Shown: positions 31,536 to 43,253 of the stretch, in pieces | Position numbering within the stretch: the first letter of the stretch is position 1 | How the letters are laid out: the number at the start of each line of letters is the position of its first letter | DNA from: Sepiola atlantica | Lineage: Eukaryota > Mollusca > Cephalopoda > Sepiida > Sepiolidae | DNA: 64,000 nt | Direction: 5' to 3' | Assembly (NCBI GenBank): GCA_963556195.1 | Contig: OY744525.1 | Coordinates: 52,859,337-52,923,336, forward strand | Made by a program: the position numbers and the translations under genes | Notes under the pieces: model-generated | Told to the model about the DNA's origin: nothing | Seen by the model: only the letters and a program-made list of their open reading frames with translations | Database searches by the model: none

Positions 31536-34500
31536 CTATAGCACCAGTCTTCTCCCCAGATCGTCGCCAAATAAGACGCTACCCACAGTGAGCGTGCGCG
31601 TAAACGGGCATGAGCGCTTCACGCTCGTAGACACCGGGTGCACGCAGACCCTTGTGCGCAAGGCATGCTGTGACGCATGGGATAAGGAAAGGATCCCGGT
31701 ATTGACGGTTGGCGGTGGCTCGATTGCCTCTTGTGGCGTTAGCATCATTCGCGCAGGTGTCGGCGATGGGCCCACAGTAACCGTACGAGCCTTGGTTATA
31801 AACGGTGACCTGCTCGGTTACGACCTGCTCCTGGGAATGGACGTCATCAAGGAATTGGGTGGTGTACGCATTGATGGTGAGGGTAGGGCACATTTTGCAA
31901 AAGCGGGCCTTGCTCTGAGTGCAGCTATGAAGTTGGAACAGCCTGATTTTTGTGCGGAATTCGACCAGCGCACAAAATCCTGGACAGCCTCCTGGAAGTG
32001 GTCGGAGGAGCAGCCACCCGAGAAATTATGCAATAAGGTGCCAGAATACAAAATTCCCCCCGGAGCTCGTGCAGAATACGACAAGGAACTACAAACTTGG
32101 ATTAGTAATGGATGGCTAGTTCCGTATTCAGAGAAGGAATTGGGTCCTCCAAAGTGCCTGATCCCGTTAATGGCGGTTATCCAACAGAATAAGCAGAAGG
32201 TGAGGCCGGTGCTCGACTATCGAGAATTGAATGAGCACGTGGACCCTTTTACAGCTCGCGCGGACATATGCACTGAAAAGTTGAGGGAATGGCGACAAGC
32301 GGGATCTAATGTATCTGTACTGGATCTTCACAAAGCATACCTTCAAGTGCGTGTACACAGATCACTATGGCCCTATCAAACGGTGCTCATCAGGGGGAAA
32401 AGGTATTGCCTAACCCGCATGGGATTTGGACTTAATGTGGCACCATCAATTATGCAAATGATTGTTGACACCATTCTGACTAAAGATGAGCGCATTCAAC
32501 GGGCAACGTCTGCATATATTGATGACGTGTACGTGGAAATTGTATCTGCGGCGCGCGTGAGGGAGCATCTCTACAACTTTGGCCTTCTCAGCAAGGAACC
32601 AGAAAGGCTACGGGATGGCGCACTAGTACTTGGTTTGCAGGTCTGGGAGGAAGATGACGTTCTGTATTGGAAACGAGGAAATGAAACCCCGGACATGCCT
32701 TGTATTGTTACACGACGAAACGTATTTTCCTTGTGCGGAAAGTTAGTTGGACATCTTCCTGTGGGCGGCTGGCTTCGTGTTGCGGTGGCATTTATTAAGC
32801 GAAGAGCCTCCAACGTCACCACTGGATGAGATGACGAAACTCATGACGTCCCTCTCAATACAATGCTCAAAGAGGTCCTCACCAGGGTGCACAAGGAAGA
32901 CCCAACGCGAGGCAGATGGTGTGTCGACAGCCAGAACCTTAGTGTGTGGGTTGATGCAAGCTCTCTCGCCATTGGCGTATCGGTGGTCCATGATGGAACG
33001 GTGGTGGAAGACGCTTGCTAGTTACGCCCAGAAAAAAGAACTCCCAGCACATAAACCTGGCAGAACTTGATGCAGTTATCAAGGGGATAAACTTGGCAAT
33101 CCTTTGGAAGACGACCACCCTGCGACTATTCACGGATTCTGCTTGCGTCCATAAGTGTATTTCAGATACTCTCACCGGGAGGGCCAGAGTACGAACCAAA
33201 GCCACGAGCGAGATGCTCATCCGACGGCGGCTCGACACAATCATGAAGCTGGTGAACGAATATGCGCTGTCAATAGAGGTGTCCCTGGTCAAATCCAGCC
33301 TGAACAAAGCAGATTGTTTGACGAGAGTACCTCAAAGATGGCTTGATGCCATAAGAAAGACTATTGAACCCATGCAGCCCGCCTGCGCCGCTTCCATGAG
33401 CCCCGTTCGATCTAATCACATCAAAGAAGTCCACCAACAAACCGGGCACCCTGGGGTCAAGCGGACCCTATATTTCGCTAAGTTGGTTGAACCAGGAGTA
33501 CAAAAGGCAGACGTCAGGAAAGTGGTCAAAGATTGTGTAGCATGCCAATCCATTGATCCAGCACCCGTTCGCTGGGAGAAAGGAAAGCTGGGAGTGGAAA
33601 GCCATTGGAGCCGGCTGGCGATGGATATTACTCACCACAACGGCGAGGATTTCCTGACTCTCATTGATTGCGGTCCATCCAGGTTTGCGATATAGCGCAT
33701 GCTGCGCCGGCAGGATGCAGCCAGCATCGTCCGTCAGTTAAACAGTATTTTTCTTGAACGTGGCCCCCTAACGGAGATATTAACCGACAATGGCGCTGCA
33801 TTCATTAGTGAGCAGTTCAGAAAGTGAGCTGATGGCTGGAGAGTACACCTGAGGTTTCGATGCGCCCACGTACCGAGTGGAAATGGGGTCATCGAGCGGA
33901 ATCACAGAACCATCAAAACCATTGCGGCCAGGACAGGCTGCATGGTATTTGAGGCAGTCTACCTGTATAACGTAACCCCAAATGATAATGTTTCATCCTC
34001 TACAGCGCCGGCTGACACCTTGCACAGGTATCACGTCAGGGTGAAAGGCATAGAGACTAACCCGCTGCCCAAACTGGAAGTAACCAAAGAGAAACTGAAA
34101 AAAGGGGATGTCGTCTGGATTAAGAACCCGCGCCGCAAGTGTACGACGAAATACGGGGTTGGACGTGTCACCGAGGTAATCAGCCCACAGGCAGTGCGAG
34201 TCGACGGTATGCCCCGTCACGTTAGAGACCTACGGTTAGCAACGCAACCATCACTGGACGACAAGAGCAAGTCGGAGAGCAGTGAGACATCGCTCTGGCT
34301 TGAAGCAGCCCATCGGACAGTGACTCGGATATCAGCAGTATCCCAGCGGACGTGATGTTTCTCGACTCTCAGAATGCGGACGAGAACACAAGCGAAGATG
34401 AGGCTTGCGTTGTCCCCCTCCGAAGAAGCAACCGGCGAAGGCGATCGAGGCCTCCCTGCCATCTCTGTGATCATGAGATCAGGTGGGAGTGTAGGGAACA

Positions 34501-34580
34501 TGAAGAGGGCTTACTTGCGAAACGTCCTCGAGTTTGCCTGTCCTGTGCGCTGCGGGTGAAAGAAAGAAATCCAACATGGC
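31536..34580 (+). pseudogene. Element C pro-pol with four Trp-to-stop changes
   Basis: The protease has an intact LVDTGCT triplet (about 31628). The reverse transcriptase is intact through DYRELN, DLHKAYLQ and SAYIDDVY (about 32515). RNase H shows WVDASS, LAELDAVIKGI and TDSACV. The integrase has a zinc-site end CVACQSIDPAP, MDITHH, TDNGAAF and GVIERNH, so D, D and E are present. In-frame stops lie at 32827 (TGA), 33019 (TAG), 33693 (TAG) and 33825 (TGA). By comparison with B and D each replaces a Trp codon. Frameshifts occur near 33040 (A run) and 34320. The C-terminus is basic and ends CHLCDHEIRWEC, with the frame continuing about 30 codons into the 3' LTR. Confidence 0.85.
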
Positions 34581-34641
34581 GTCCCTGAATGTTTATTATA
34601 TACAGTTCACGCAAAATCTCGCAAAGTCTCGTTGCACGTAT
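34490..34641 (+). repeat. Truncated 3' LTR of element C
   Basis: It matches 30540-30695 apart from the 6-bp duplication and a few substitutions, then stops abruptly at 34641. Confidence 0.85.
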
Positions 34642-34664
34642 ATAGTAACTTGTTTTGCTACATT

Positions 34665-34872
34665 CGCAAGTAAGTTTTTTTGCTTACTGCGTGAGGTGCC
34701 CTAACCGGAGAATGCCGATGGGGCTGCCCAGGCAATTTTTTATAGTCCAGAGTGCTCCTTCTTTAGGGTCACTGGCTTGACTCTCCCCCATCTTCTGGCG
34801 TTGTGCCACATATTCCTGTGGTTGAAAGGAATTAAATACCTGGAATCACAACAGTCTATACTGGCAGTCAAG
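34665..34872 (+). repeat. Partial U2-headed repeat (3' half)
   Basis: It contains ggagaatgccgatggggctg, cccaggcaattttttatag and ccagagtgctccttcttta, matching the middle and 3' part of the 19.2-kb unit in plus orientation, with a divergent tail (cactggcttgactc) shared with 20484-20600. The U2 head is missing. Confidence 0.7.
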
Positions 34873-35143
34873 ACTGATGCAAAAAAGTAGAAAAAATTAT
34901 CCACTAGAACTTTAATTAAAAGTATTTTTCCATTCTGCGTATCGTAACAGCGATTCGTTCACAGAGACTTCAGTTTGTTTCTAAAGAAAGAAGATTTCGT
35001 AGGGGAGATAATTAACTTGCGAAATCATAATAAAAAACAACATGGCGTCTCTGTGAACGAGTCGCTGTTACGATACACAGAATGGAAAAATACTTGTAAT
35101 TAAAGTTCTAATGGATAATGTTTTCTACTTTTTTGCACAGTGA
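34873..35143. mobile_element. Foldback element with about 90-bp inverted ends
   Basis: The left arm (gcaaaaaagtagaaaaaatt ... ttccattctgcgtatcgtaa ... gttcacagaga) is the inverted copy of the right arm ending near 35117, with few mismatches and a spacer of about 75 bp. The outer about 45 bp (tagaactttaattaaaagta) are shared with the ends of the 51-kb foldback element, while the inner arms differ. No coding capacity. Confidence 0.85.
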
Positions 35144-35380
35144 GTAAGAAGATAACACTGAATAAGTATATAATATTGTTTTTGTAAAAAAATAATTTTT
35201 TTAAATTTTGTAATGGTCCGCTCATCTGCATAAGCACCGATTTTTTTCGTCACAGGAAACCGTAACACAGATAGAGAAGCATGGGGATTTGTCAGAAGAA
35301 ACATTTAAAAACAGTATTTTTGCAATAAAATACATTAAGAAACGATATTAAAAAGGAAATAAAATAAATTTATTTGTTAA

Positions 35381-35530
35381 CTTTGTTAAACCATCAGTTT
35401 TTAATTCGTATGTTATACGTCGCATATCACCTCCCCATACGCATATCTTCTCACCAGAAATGAGTCTGTGCACTTGCAAAAAATCGACTAACTTCGCCTT
35501 ATCTCTAGTTAAATATAAAATGGGGAATCT
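35381..35530 (-). pseudogene. Merlin-type transposase N-terminal relic
   Basis: The minus-strand translation contains LTRDKAKLVDFLQVHRLISG followed by GDMRR and LKTDGL. It aligns without gaps to the N-terminus of the transposase at 49405-49863 (TSDSAKQIDFLQAHGLISG, HEMRL, VKTDGF). Only about 50 residues remain, and the two CxxC cysteines are partly lost. Confidence 0.7.
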
Positions 35531-35988
35531 TTTACTTTACTCCGCAGAGTCGTGAACAGGGTAAAAAAACGAACGAGAAAGTGTTTAAAAACATAAATAT
35601 GCAACAAGTAACGGCGACCTACGTCGAGAATAGATATTTTCCTACGTAGCTATGACATTTGTTTGTATTTTTACATAGTATACATGAGTTTTTATTAGAT
35701 GTAAAAAAAATTCTTGTTTTTTTTTTTTTTTTGCACAAAAAGAAAATGGCGGTCGGTCGTGATTCTCTTACATACCCCCCACCCCACGACCGCCATCTTG
35801 GATTTTGCGATTTTGGTGTGACGAACAATTTAATTTCTAATAAATAGCACTTCGAACGGGTTAAACACACAAACAAATGCCACAGGTAAGTTTGAAAATA
35901 ACTTTATCGCCTACAGTTACTTTTATTTGTTGCATATTTGTTTTTTGAGCGTTTTTAGTTTGCTGAGTAAAGTAAAAGAAACCCCCGA
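35531..35988. other. Non-coding spacer with weak inverted repeat
   Basis: aaacataaatatgcaacaag (35589) and an inverted relative (gttgcatatttgttttttgag, about 35932) could be ends of a small element. A T run lies at 35717-35732. No gene. Confidence 0.35.
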
Positions 35989-36760
35989 AATAGATTGCTT
36001 GTGATTAATTCTCAACTGTATTTCCTTTAAAATAATTTATGTCGGTAATAATAATGATTGCCAAAAAAATTAGAATACAAATTATATATTGTTCAGGTAT
36101 TGAATCAGACATACACATGAGACCCCATTATTTCCCTAAAAAACATCGAGTGTGTTTGTAAATCTAAAATAAATGAATAAATAATAAAATTCAGATAAAT
36201 TTCATATTGCAAAAATCCTTTCTTTAGAGGGGCGAAAATGCAAAAAACACCGTTTACGTTCGTTGCCGCTCTTCTTTTTAAAGTTAATAGATATTTTGTT
36301 TTTTGTTTTCTTTGTAAAGTATTTTACATCAAAGTTTAAAAAATTTATATAGATAATATACCGAAAAGTTTATATTTGAATTTAATTTGACCCTAAAAGT
36401 CAATTTTGATTTCCAGAAAACTTCAAATATTTAACAAAAACTTCCGACAAGAAAACTTTTCAGTACGAGTTACGAGTGTAAAAATTGGTAAGAATTTTTT
36501 TCTTCTTTTTAATTATTTTCAGGGAAGGTACAGAATAGTTAAGCCCCTCCCTTCACGTTAAGAATTACCTTATTTTCTATTATTGGCGGTCAAATATCAC
36601 CTTAAAAGACTTCTGCAGTTTACGGACCGTGCCATTTTTTTAGATAATGTTTTCAAATTAAATTCAATGTTTACGGTATCTTTTGTTTATAAAATTGTTA
36701 GGTGAAAGTAAAGAATAGTTAACAAAGCCCCCCCCCCCCCCCCCCCCATGTTAAGAATGG
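35989..36760. repeat. AT-rich repeat R3, copy 2
   Basis: It matches 20005-21618 and 50517-51110 in order, lacks the element G insertion, and so supplies the empty site for it. It ends in a C homopolymer of about 18 (36730-36747). Confidence 0.75.
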
Positions 36761-36845
36761 GATTCTACACCGCCCTGAAAAATGAGATTTTTCTTTTTAC
36801 GGTAATTCTAAATTATTAGAGTAGTTAACTAATATATATATTTTT

Positions 36846-36992
36846 GGTGCAATTTTAGTTAAAAGGCGATGCAGTTAATTTTTTTTTTCTTTTTCGTGCC
36901 GTGAGAGATAAAATATGACTGAGTAAGTACAAAATAATGCTTTTACATGAAAATAATTAACTGCATCGCCCTTTAACTAAAATTGCACCATA
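36846..36992. repeat. 38-bp inverted repeat (hairpin)
   Basis: ggtgcaattttagttaaaag and the adjoining gcgatgcagttaatttttt (36847-36886) pair with aataattaactgcatcgcc and ctttaactaaaattgcacc (36953-36991), with one or two mismatches and a loop of about 70 bp. Inside R4-like surroundings. Confidence 0.85.
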
Positions 36993-37079
36993 ATTTTAAC
37001 ACTAATCCTAAGTTCGACTGGCAATAACATACAGAATTTACCTGCAACGGTAAAAAATGGTTAACTGCCATAAAACCCT

Positions 37080-37575
37080 AGAATGGCTCAAAAATTGAAG
37101 ATCGTTTTACGTTAAATTTATTTGCGAAATTTATCCCCCGGTCTAAATTCTAAAATATTTTTTGTTGTTTCTCTTTCCAACAGTTTTTTTAGGGTATTCA
37201 CGCGTAATTGCCTAAAAAAGTAGAATCTCATTTTAGCGGGAGATGGGTGCTTATCTACAGTAATATCCAAACTTTTAATATTTTCATGTATACCATAAAA
37301 ATAAGGTATTTAATTAGTTATGTAATTTTAAAGTTTTTTATTCAATTTTCACGGGAAAAGTAAACATTACTAAAATCAATTGCTTAAAATTAAAATAAAA
37401 AGGGACCGTATAGTTAAAAAAAAAATAATAAGATTTTAACAAATTAAATATGGTAAATTGGCAGTTTAATACCCTCCGAAAGAATGACATTCTGTTTTTT
37501 TTAGGCGATTGCGTGTTAACACTGGAAAACGGAGATAAAGAAAAACAAATATTTTAGAATTTAGTGGGGATCAGT

Positions 37576-37631
<56 letters not shown>

Positions 37632-38070
37632 CAAACGTACTATGTTATCAATTTCCAGGCCATTCTACTTTTTTAGGGAACGTACCAAACGTTTTTACTA
37701 CTAACCCTAAGTCTGAGTGGCAAGGTCATAAAACGACATGTAACTGACTAAATAAGTAGCTACCCCTCCCAAAAAAATGCGGCGGATTTAACTCCCATAG
37801 AAATTTGTTTTTAGTTAACTCCTATAAAAATAACGAATTTACTTAACTGCCCTAATACTGGCCCCAAAAATGAGGATCATTTTACATTAAATTTATATAC
37901 AAAAAATTTCCCCCACTTTAAATTCCAAAATAATACTTTTTTTTCTTTTCATCTTTCTGTGAAGTTTTTCAGGGTGTTCACATGTGATCACCTAAAACAG
38001 GTAGAATACTTTTGGGATAGATGGGGGGGGGGAATTTTGCAGAGGATGTTAATCTACAATCATACCAAAA
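37080..38070. repeat. R4 repeat region, copy 2
   Basis: Blocks such as ggtctaaattctaaaatatt, agggtattcacgcgtaattg and gttaatctacaatcatacca are direct or inverted relatives of 28845-29840. The outer word at 38045-38068 is the inverse of 28849-28875. Non-coding. Confidence 0.5.
37580..37628. repeat. (AT)n microsatellite
   Basis: Uninterrupted AT dinucleotides inside R4. Confidence 0.97.
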
Positions 38071-38691
38071 TACGAATCAATATCTTTTGGTAAACTATTG
38101 TTTTAATTTGTCAATCAGAATAGCGATAAGGTGTTTGTAAACATTAAACAATAAGTTTGTTGTTAAACTTTACAATAAAAGCATTAACTTAACTAATAAA
38201 AAAGTTATTTATTTTTTAGGGAAAATGTAAAAGTTGAAAAACGAGGGCCATAGAAAGGGATTAGTAAGAAAGCGAGCGAGACAGCCACACTCTCTCTCCC
38301 CTCCCCTTTCTATTCTCGCTTATGCCTTGCTTGTACGGTCGTAAACTTAAGGTATTTTAGTTATTTTTCAGATTTATTTATCAAATAACTTTAAGTAATT
38401 ATTGTTAATATGGACAAAACTATTACATATAGATAACAAACATAAGCAAATGCAATTCCTAATTAATAATACCAAATGTTTATTAATTATGAACGGTTTA
38501 AAAAATAGTTATGCTAATTAGGCAGTCAAAACGTTCTCTTAGTCGTATACAGAATATCAAGTCTTTATGTTGTATTATTGATTAAAATAAAAGTAACCTG
38601 TTTTGATTATTAGGTAGGAGTGATAAGTAAAAAAAAATATTTGCATTTATTCATTTAGATATATTATAATAGATTACTCGGATTACTGTTC
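38071..38691. other. AT-rich unannotated stretch
   Basis: I see no gene or recognised repeat. A purine/pyrimidine switch (gagcgagacagccacactctctct) lies at about 38273. Confidence 0.5.
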
Positions 38692-39036
38692 TGATCTTGG
38701 ATGTTGTTCTCATAATGTTTTTACCAATGTAACCTCCGACCTTTTCAAACTCGAGAATCGTGATGTCGTACTCGGGATTCTGTACGGAATTTCATACAAA
38801 ACCCTTTATTTAATCAACGGGAGTAGATTGCTCTCATTCTGTTAGAAGTTCTATGTAATTTGTAATTGTATTCTTAGTATCGCTCGTATTGAGGATTGAA
38901 CTTTCAATCACCGGAAGACTGTTAGAACTGATCATAACTTACCACTTATATCCATTGCACCATGAGATCTGAAGAAGATCAAAGGTTACATCGACTGAAG
39001 CGTTGTGAGAATAATATCCAAGATGAGAAACATAGT
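38692..39036 (-). mobile_element. tRNA-derived SINE relic upstream of gene 2
   Basis: Same unit as 26228-26585. The A-box is TCTCATGGTGCAATGG on the minus strand (about 38957-38972) and the B-box is clearer here, AGTTCAATCCTC (about 38892-38903). Inverted arms are at 38692 and about 39010. Confidence 0.65.
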
Positions 39037-39162
39037 CCGAATAATACAAATATAACAAATTATCAATCCTCATCTAAAAAATTCTGAAACATATATATGA
39101 GAGAAATGTAAAAAGTAGTCCAAATAATACAAATTATCAATGCTTATCTAAAAAAAAATCTG

Positions 39163-39163
<1 letters not shown>

Positions 39164-39204
<41 letters not shown>
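39164..39204. repeat. (AT)n microsatellite
   Basis: AT dinucleotides followed by gagagagaaag, in the same place as the run upstream of gene 1. Confidence 0.95.
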
Positions 39205-39214
<10 letters not shown>

Positions 39215-39628
39215 AAGAAAGTAACAGACACAACACATATATTAGAGTGATTATCAACAATTAAATTTCAGTGTTAATAGAAAAAGTATTACCATGTAGA
39301 TGATTCTTCAGAATATAATACTTTTTGGAATACAATGCCTATAATAAAGGTAAATAGGTAGTAGTATAGTATTCATGTACGAACAATTGGTTTTCAGGAG
39401 GAAATATTCCATTCTCATATATTCTGAATTTCATGTAACATTCTTTTGAATAATATGGGAAAATTGTATGCCTAATACATATGGTCACATGAGTTCATAT
39501 AAGATTTAAGTTAAATAATCAAATTTATTGAAGGCAAAAAATTTAATTCAATTGTTTTTTCAGGGTCACTTGAAAGACGAAACCAAAAGTGCTTGCAGTT
39601 GATAAAGAAAATTTGTGTTCAAAACAAA

Positions 39629-40495
39629 ATGGCTTCATTCAATTTAGATTCGGATATTATTTGTACTGAAATGGAAACTGACAAAAGTGCGGTAAATATG
39701 TCATCCAACTGGTGTGAAATTTGTGGTAAAATTTTATCAACAAAACAATCCTTGCTTCTTCACAAAAGAATGCATACTGGCGAGAAACCTTTCCATTGTG
39801 AAATTTGTGGTTTTCATTGTGCCCGTAAGAGTGATATGCATCAACACCAAAGGACACACACAGGAGAAAAACCATTCAGCTGCCAGCTATGTAATAAAAG
39901 ATTCGGTGCAATTGGAACGTTAAACCGACACAAGATGACTCATGATGATGTAAAGAAAACCTGTGAACTTTACAAGTGTGAAATTTGTGGTAATTCGTTT
40001 ACCAGGAAAGATTCTCTTAAAAGACACATGAGCACACACACAGGAGATATGCTGAAACCATATAAGTGTGAAATTTGTGGCTATTCAGCTCAGGCAGAAT
40101 GTATTCTTAAAATACATATGAGCACACACACAGGAGTTAAACCATACAAGTGTGATAAATGTGGCAAATCTTTTGCTTTGAACAGTATGCTCAGGCTTCA
40201 CAGCAGGATGCATGAAAGTAATAATCCTTATAGGTGTAACATCTGTGGTCGCAATTTTGACCGCAACAGCCGGTTAGTTAGGCATCACATGATTCATACT
40301 GGAGAGAAACCTTTTCGCTGTGAGATATGTGGGAAATATTTTCTACAGGCTTCTGATGTCAGAGTACATCAACGGAGCCACACTGGTGACAGACCATTTG
40401 AGTGCGAATTTTGTGGAAAATCGTATGTAACCATAAATAATCTTAATAAACATTTAAAATCTCACATTCGATATATTAAGCAAATAAGTGTTTAG
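39629..40495 (+). CDS. Zinc-finger protein 2, nine C2H2 fingers (288 aa)
   Basis: Paralogue of the gene at 27166 with the same acidic leader (MASFNLDSDIICTEME) and nine fingers; the finger equivalent to finger 5 of gene 1 is missing. Linkers are mostly TGEKP or TGVKP; the linker after finger 4 is TGDMLKP, two residues longer. Changes in or next to DNA-contact helices relative to gene 1 include TRKDSLKRH versus TRKDSLKIH and LQASDVRVH versus VQASDVIVH. The C-terminus is extended by RYIKQISV because the TGA found in the other two copies reads CGA here. Downstream the polyadenylation word is AGTAAA rather than AATAAA. The frame is intact. Confidence 0.93.
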   Translation: MASFNLDSDIICTEMETDKSAVNMSSNWCEICGKILSTKQSLLLHKRMHTGEKPFHCEICGFHCARKSDMHQHQRTHTGEKPFSCQLCNKRFGAIGTLNRHKMTHDDVKKTCELYKCEICGNSFTRKDSLKRHMSTHTGDMLKPYKCEICGYSAQAECILKIHMSTHTGVKPYKCDKCGKSFALNSMLRLHSRMHESNNPYRCNICGRNFDRNSRLVRHHMIHTGEKPFRCEICGKYFLQASDVRVHQRSHTGDRPFECEFCGKSYVTINNLNKHLKSHIRYIKQISV

Positions 40496-40580
40496 TAAAC
40501 TAATGGATCAACACATTCGCAAACATTTTCCAAACACACATATTTATGTATATGTATGTCATCTACAAACTGTTTTGCTG

Positions 40581-41194
40581 TGTTGCATAGCCCCTCCTAT
40601 GATTCTAACCATGCTGTGGGGGTGGAGAGGGTTGGTCGTGTCGTCCAGTGAGTGGTCGTCTGTTGTCTGCAATAAAAGCCATGTTCTGCACTCCGAAGAC
40701 AAACTTCTGTTGAATTAAATTCATTTATTCAAGCGTTGTTATTTCATCTGGGGGAAATTCACCACGCCGAGAGAGACTAAGAGAACAAATCCTACTTTAT
40801 CGTAGTTAGTTATTAATGTTTTCTTAACTATTCATAGAGAGGGGTGGGAAAGGATTCTCGCGCTTGTCTTCCCTGAAGGGAAATATTCCTTATCTTTACA
40901 TTGTGAATTGCATGTCCTCTCAGTTCGCTCTCCCAATCAGACTGCTAAAAACTCGCTTCTCACGAGAACGAGTGACGTCACAGATCCCTTTGTTTCCCAC
41001 GCAAGGCCCGCAAAGTCACAGAGCCTCTCGCAGGTGTAGACTGACCCCTGATCTGTGGTCTCGTCCCACGGTAACCTTGTTAGCTCTGACTGTGAGAACA
41101 AGCCCTGTTCTGCACTCGACTGCCCTGTTAATTCGTGCAAGTCAAATCCGATTTCCAACAGATACGTCCATTACCATAGGGCAATTATCTAACA
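40581..41194 (+). mobile_element. Solo LTR in the 3' flank of zinc-finger gene 2
   Basis: TGTTGCATAGCCCC ... TTATCTAACA, 614 bp, flanked by the 4-bp duplicate GCTG (40577-40580 and 41195-41198). The flanks of genes 1 (28190) and 3 (57765) read through without it. An AATAAA (tgcaataaaagcc, about 40671) places it on the plus strand. Its sequence is unlike the 820-4481 LTR, but size, TG..CA ends and 4-bp duplicate are similar. It lies within about 100 bp of the coding end and could supply a polyadenylation site. Confidence 0.88.
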
Positions 41195-42889
41195 GCTGTA
41201 TAACAGCACTTCAGTGTGTCTAACAAGGCAGGTACTTCAAGTTTAGTTCGAAAGTTGATCGTTATTGGCACAAAATAAATTAAATCTTAATTTTTATTTG
41301 TAGCTAGAATGCAAATTCAACTTACAAAGTCATCACTGCCAACCCTACAAAAGTTGCACCAGTTTAAAACGAGTACAGTTGGACATTCGTTTATCAACAC
41401 TGCAATAGGAGGATCCATCAACTCGAACGACAGGCTATAACACCAGTACAGACCCACTTGTAATTTTCTCTTCAAACCTGACAACAAACTTGCACAGTTG
41501 ACTTTGACCATAGGGTACCAGTGATTCTGACTATTGAATGTCTGTTAACTCCATTAATGACTAACCAAACACAAACATGTTCTGACAACCGTACAGACCC
41601 ATTTTTACTTGTCTCTTCAAATATGCAGACCCACTTGCAAACAGTGAGCTTTGCCAATCATGCAGACTTACCAGCACACTTGACATTTACTATAGTGCAC
41701 CATTGATCTTGACAATTGAATGTTTGTTCATTTACTCCACAACAAGAAAACTAATCAACATGAACTATGCAACCAACAGCCGTGCCAACCCACTGGCACT
41801 CACTTATCATTTAAACCAACAGTTCAGATTTACATACACTACGGATTTTAATCACGGCAAAAACTTACTTGCACCACAGAGTTCATAAACAGTGCAGATT
41901 CATTTGTACTCAACATTTTCGACAGTGCAGACTCACTTGCACTACCAGTGTTTTACCACAGCAACAGCACACTTACACTCATCCTTTTTGACCGTCCTTA
42001 CAGATACATTTTTCAATTGCACATACTTTTGATAACAACTCTTTGCAACAATGTCTTTTGTTAATTATGATCAATTATCCAGGGAGAAGGCCTTGTCGTG
42101 GTGCCTCCCACTTATCCTATGTTTAGAAGCATCTTAATGAATAATCCTCACCTTTCAACCCAAAACAATTTACAATCATCAGTAAAAAAGGTAGCATGAT
42201 GACAGCACAGAGAGTAGATTACAAAATCACCCATCTACAATCTGAAAGGCCCTCTGAAGTACCCCTAACACCAAGACACAACTACCATTAAGATGCTGTC
42301 CATTGCAAACAAAAGACAACTAAATTCAAAGATTTTGGTAAAAGTGAAACAAAAAGAAAATTAATAATAAAGTAAATTAATTGTCACAAGAAAAGAAAGC
42401 CTCTCCCACAAATACACTACATTCACACAATAAGAGAACTAATCCACCTGAACTATGCAGCAAAAACTATGCCAACCCACTGGTACTCACTCATCACTTT
42501 CAACCAACAGTTCAGATTCAAATGCACTACGGATTTCAATCACGGCGAAAACTCACTTGCACAACAGATTTCATCACCAGTTCAGATTCACTTGTACTCA
42601 ACATTTTCGACAGTGCAGACTCACTTGCACTACCAGTGTTTTACCAACAAAACACTTACACTCCTAATTTTTGACCGTCCTTAAAGATACATTTTTCAAA
42701 CTGCCACAAATATACTACATTCAAGGGCTATTCTTTCTTTCTATCAGCAAAATAGACTGTTGCCCTCATCTCTTTTCTTATACATATAATTTGCCTATTC
42801 CTACTGATCCAGCTCTTGGCCACGTTTACACAGCCTGGACCTACATGAATGACCTCATTACACCTCAGGGATGTCCACATCAAAATCTG

Positions 42890-43080
42890 TGTGATGTCAT
42901 CTCCTGCTGTCTAGGTTCCAGAAACGTCATTCCTGTCGATACAGGCTTTTCTTGCTGTCCAGGTTCCAGAGACGTCATTGCTGTCAACCTAGCGTTTCCT
43001 ACTATCCAGGTTCAAGAGGCATCATTCCTGCCCTTCCAGCCTTTCCTGCTACCCAGGTTCTGCTTCCAGAGATGTCATCA
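42890..43080. repeat. Degenerate tandem repeat, about 57-bp unit
   Basis: Three to four units of ctgtccaggttccagagacg followed by tcattcctgtc-like sequence. They lie within an LTR-like region that ends with gcaataaatatgacc (AATAAA at about 43131). Confidence 0.7.
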
Positions 43081-43253
43081 AACTTATTCCTCTAGTTCTT
43101 CTCCGTTATTTCTTTTTGTACCTTTTTTGCAATAAATATGACCAGTGTTACACTGTTCGTCTGTGTTTGTCCTCTCTTCTTTGCCATTGTTTTTTGCCTG
43201 TTTTCTTTTCTTAGTTGTAACACCAATCATCAGTGACCGGCCCCTGAAACAAG

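Larger units (their letters stand above)
30540..34641 (+). mobile_element. Element C: LTR retrotransposon with several nonsense mutations
   Basis: The 5' LTR starts TGTAGGGAACATG at 30540. The 3' LTR starts identically at 34490 after the purine tract aggtgggag but is cut off at 34641, where similarity to the 5' LTR stops at cacgtat. No target duplicate can be read. Order: gag, protease, reverse transcriptase, RNase H, integrase, basic C-terminus. It is the best-preserved relative of D and E and clearly less AT-rich than its surroundings, which suggests a younger age. The LTRs differ by a 6-bp aacatg duplication and at least two substitutions. Confidence 0.88.
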
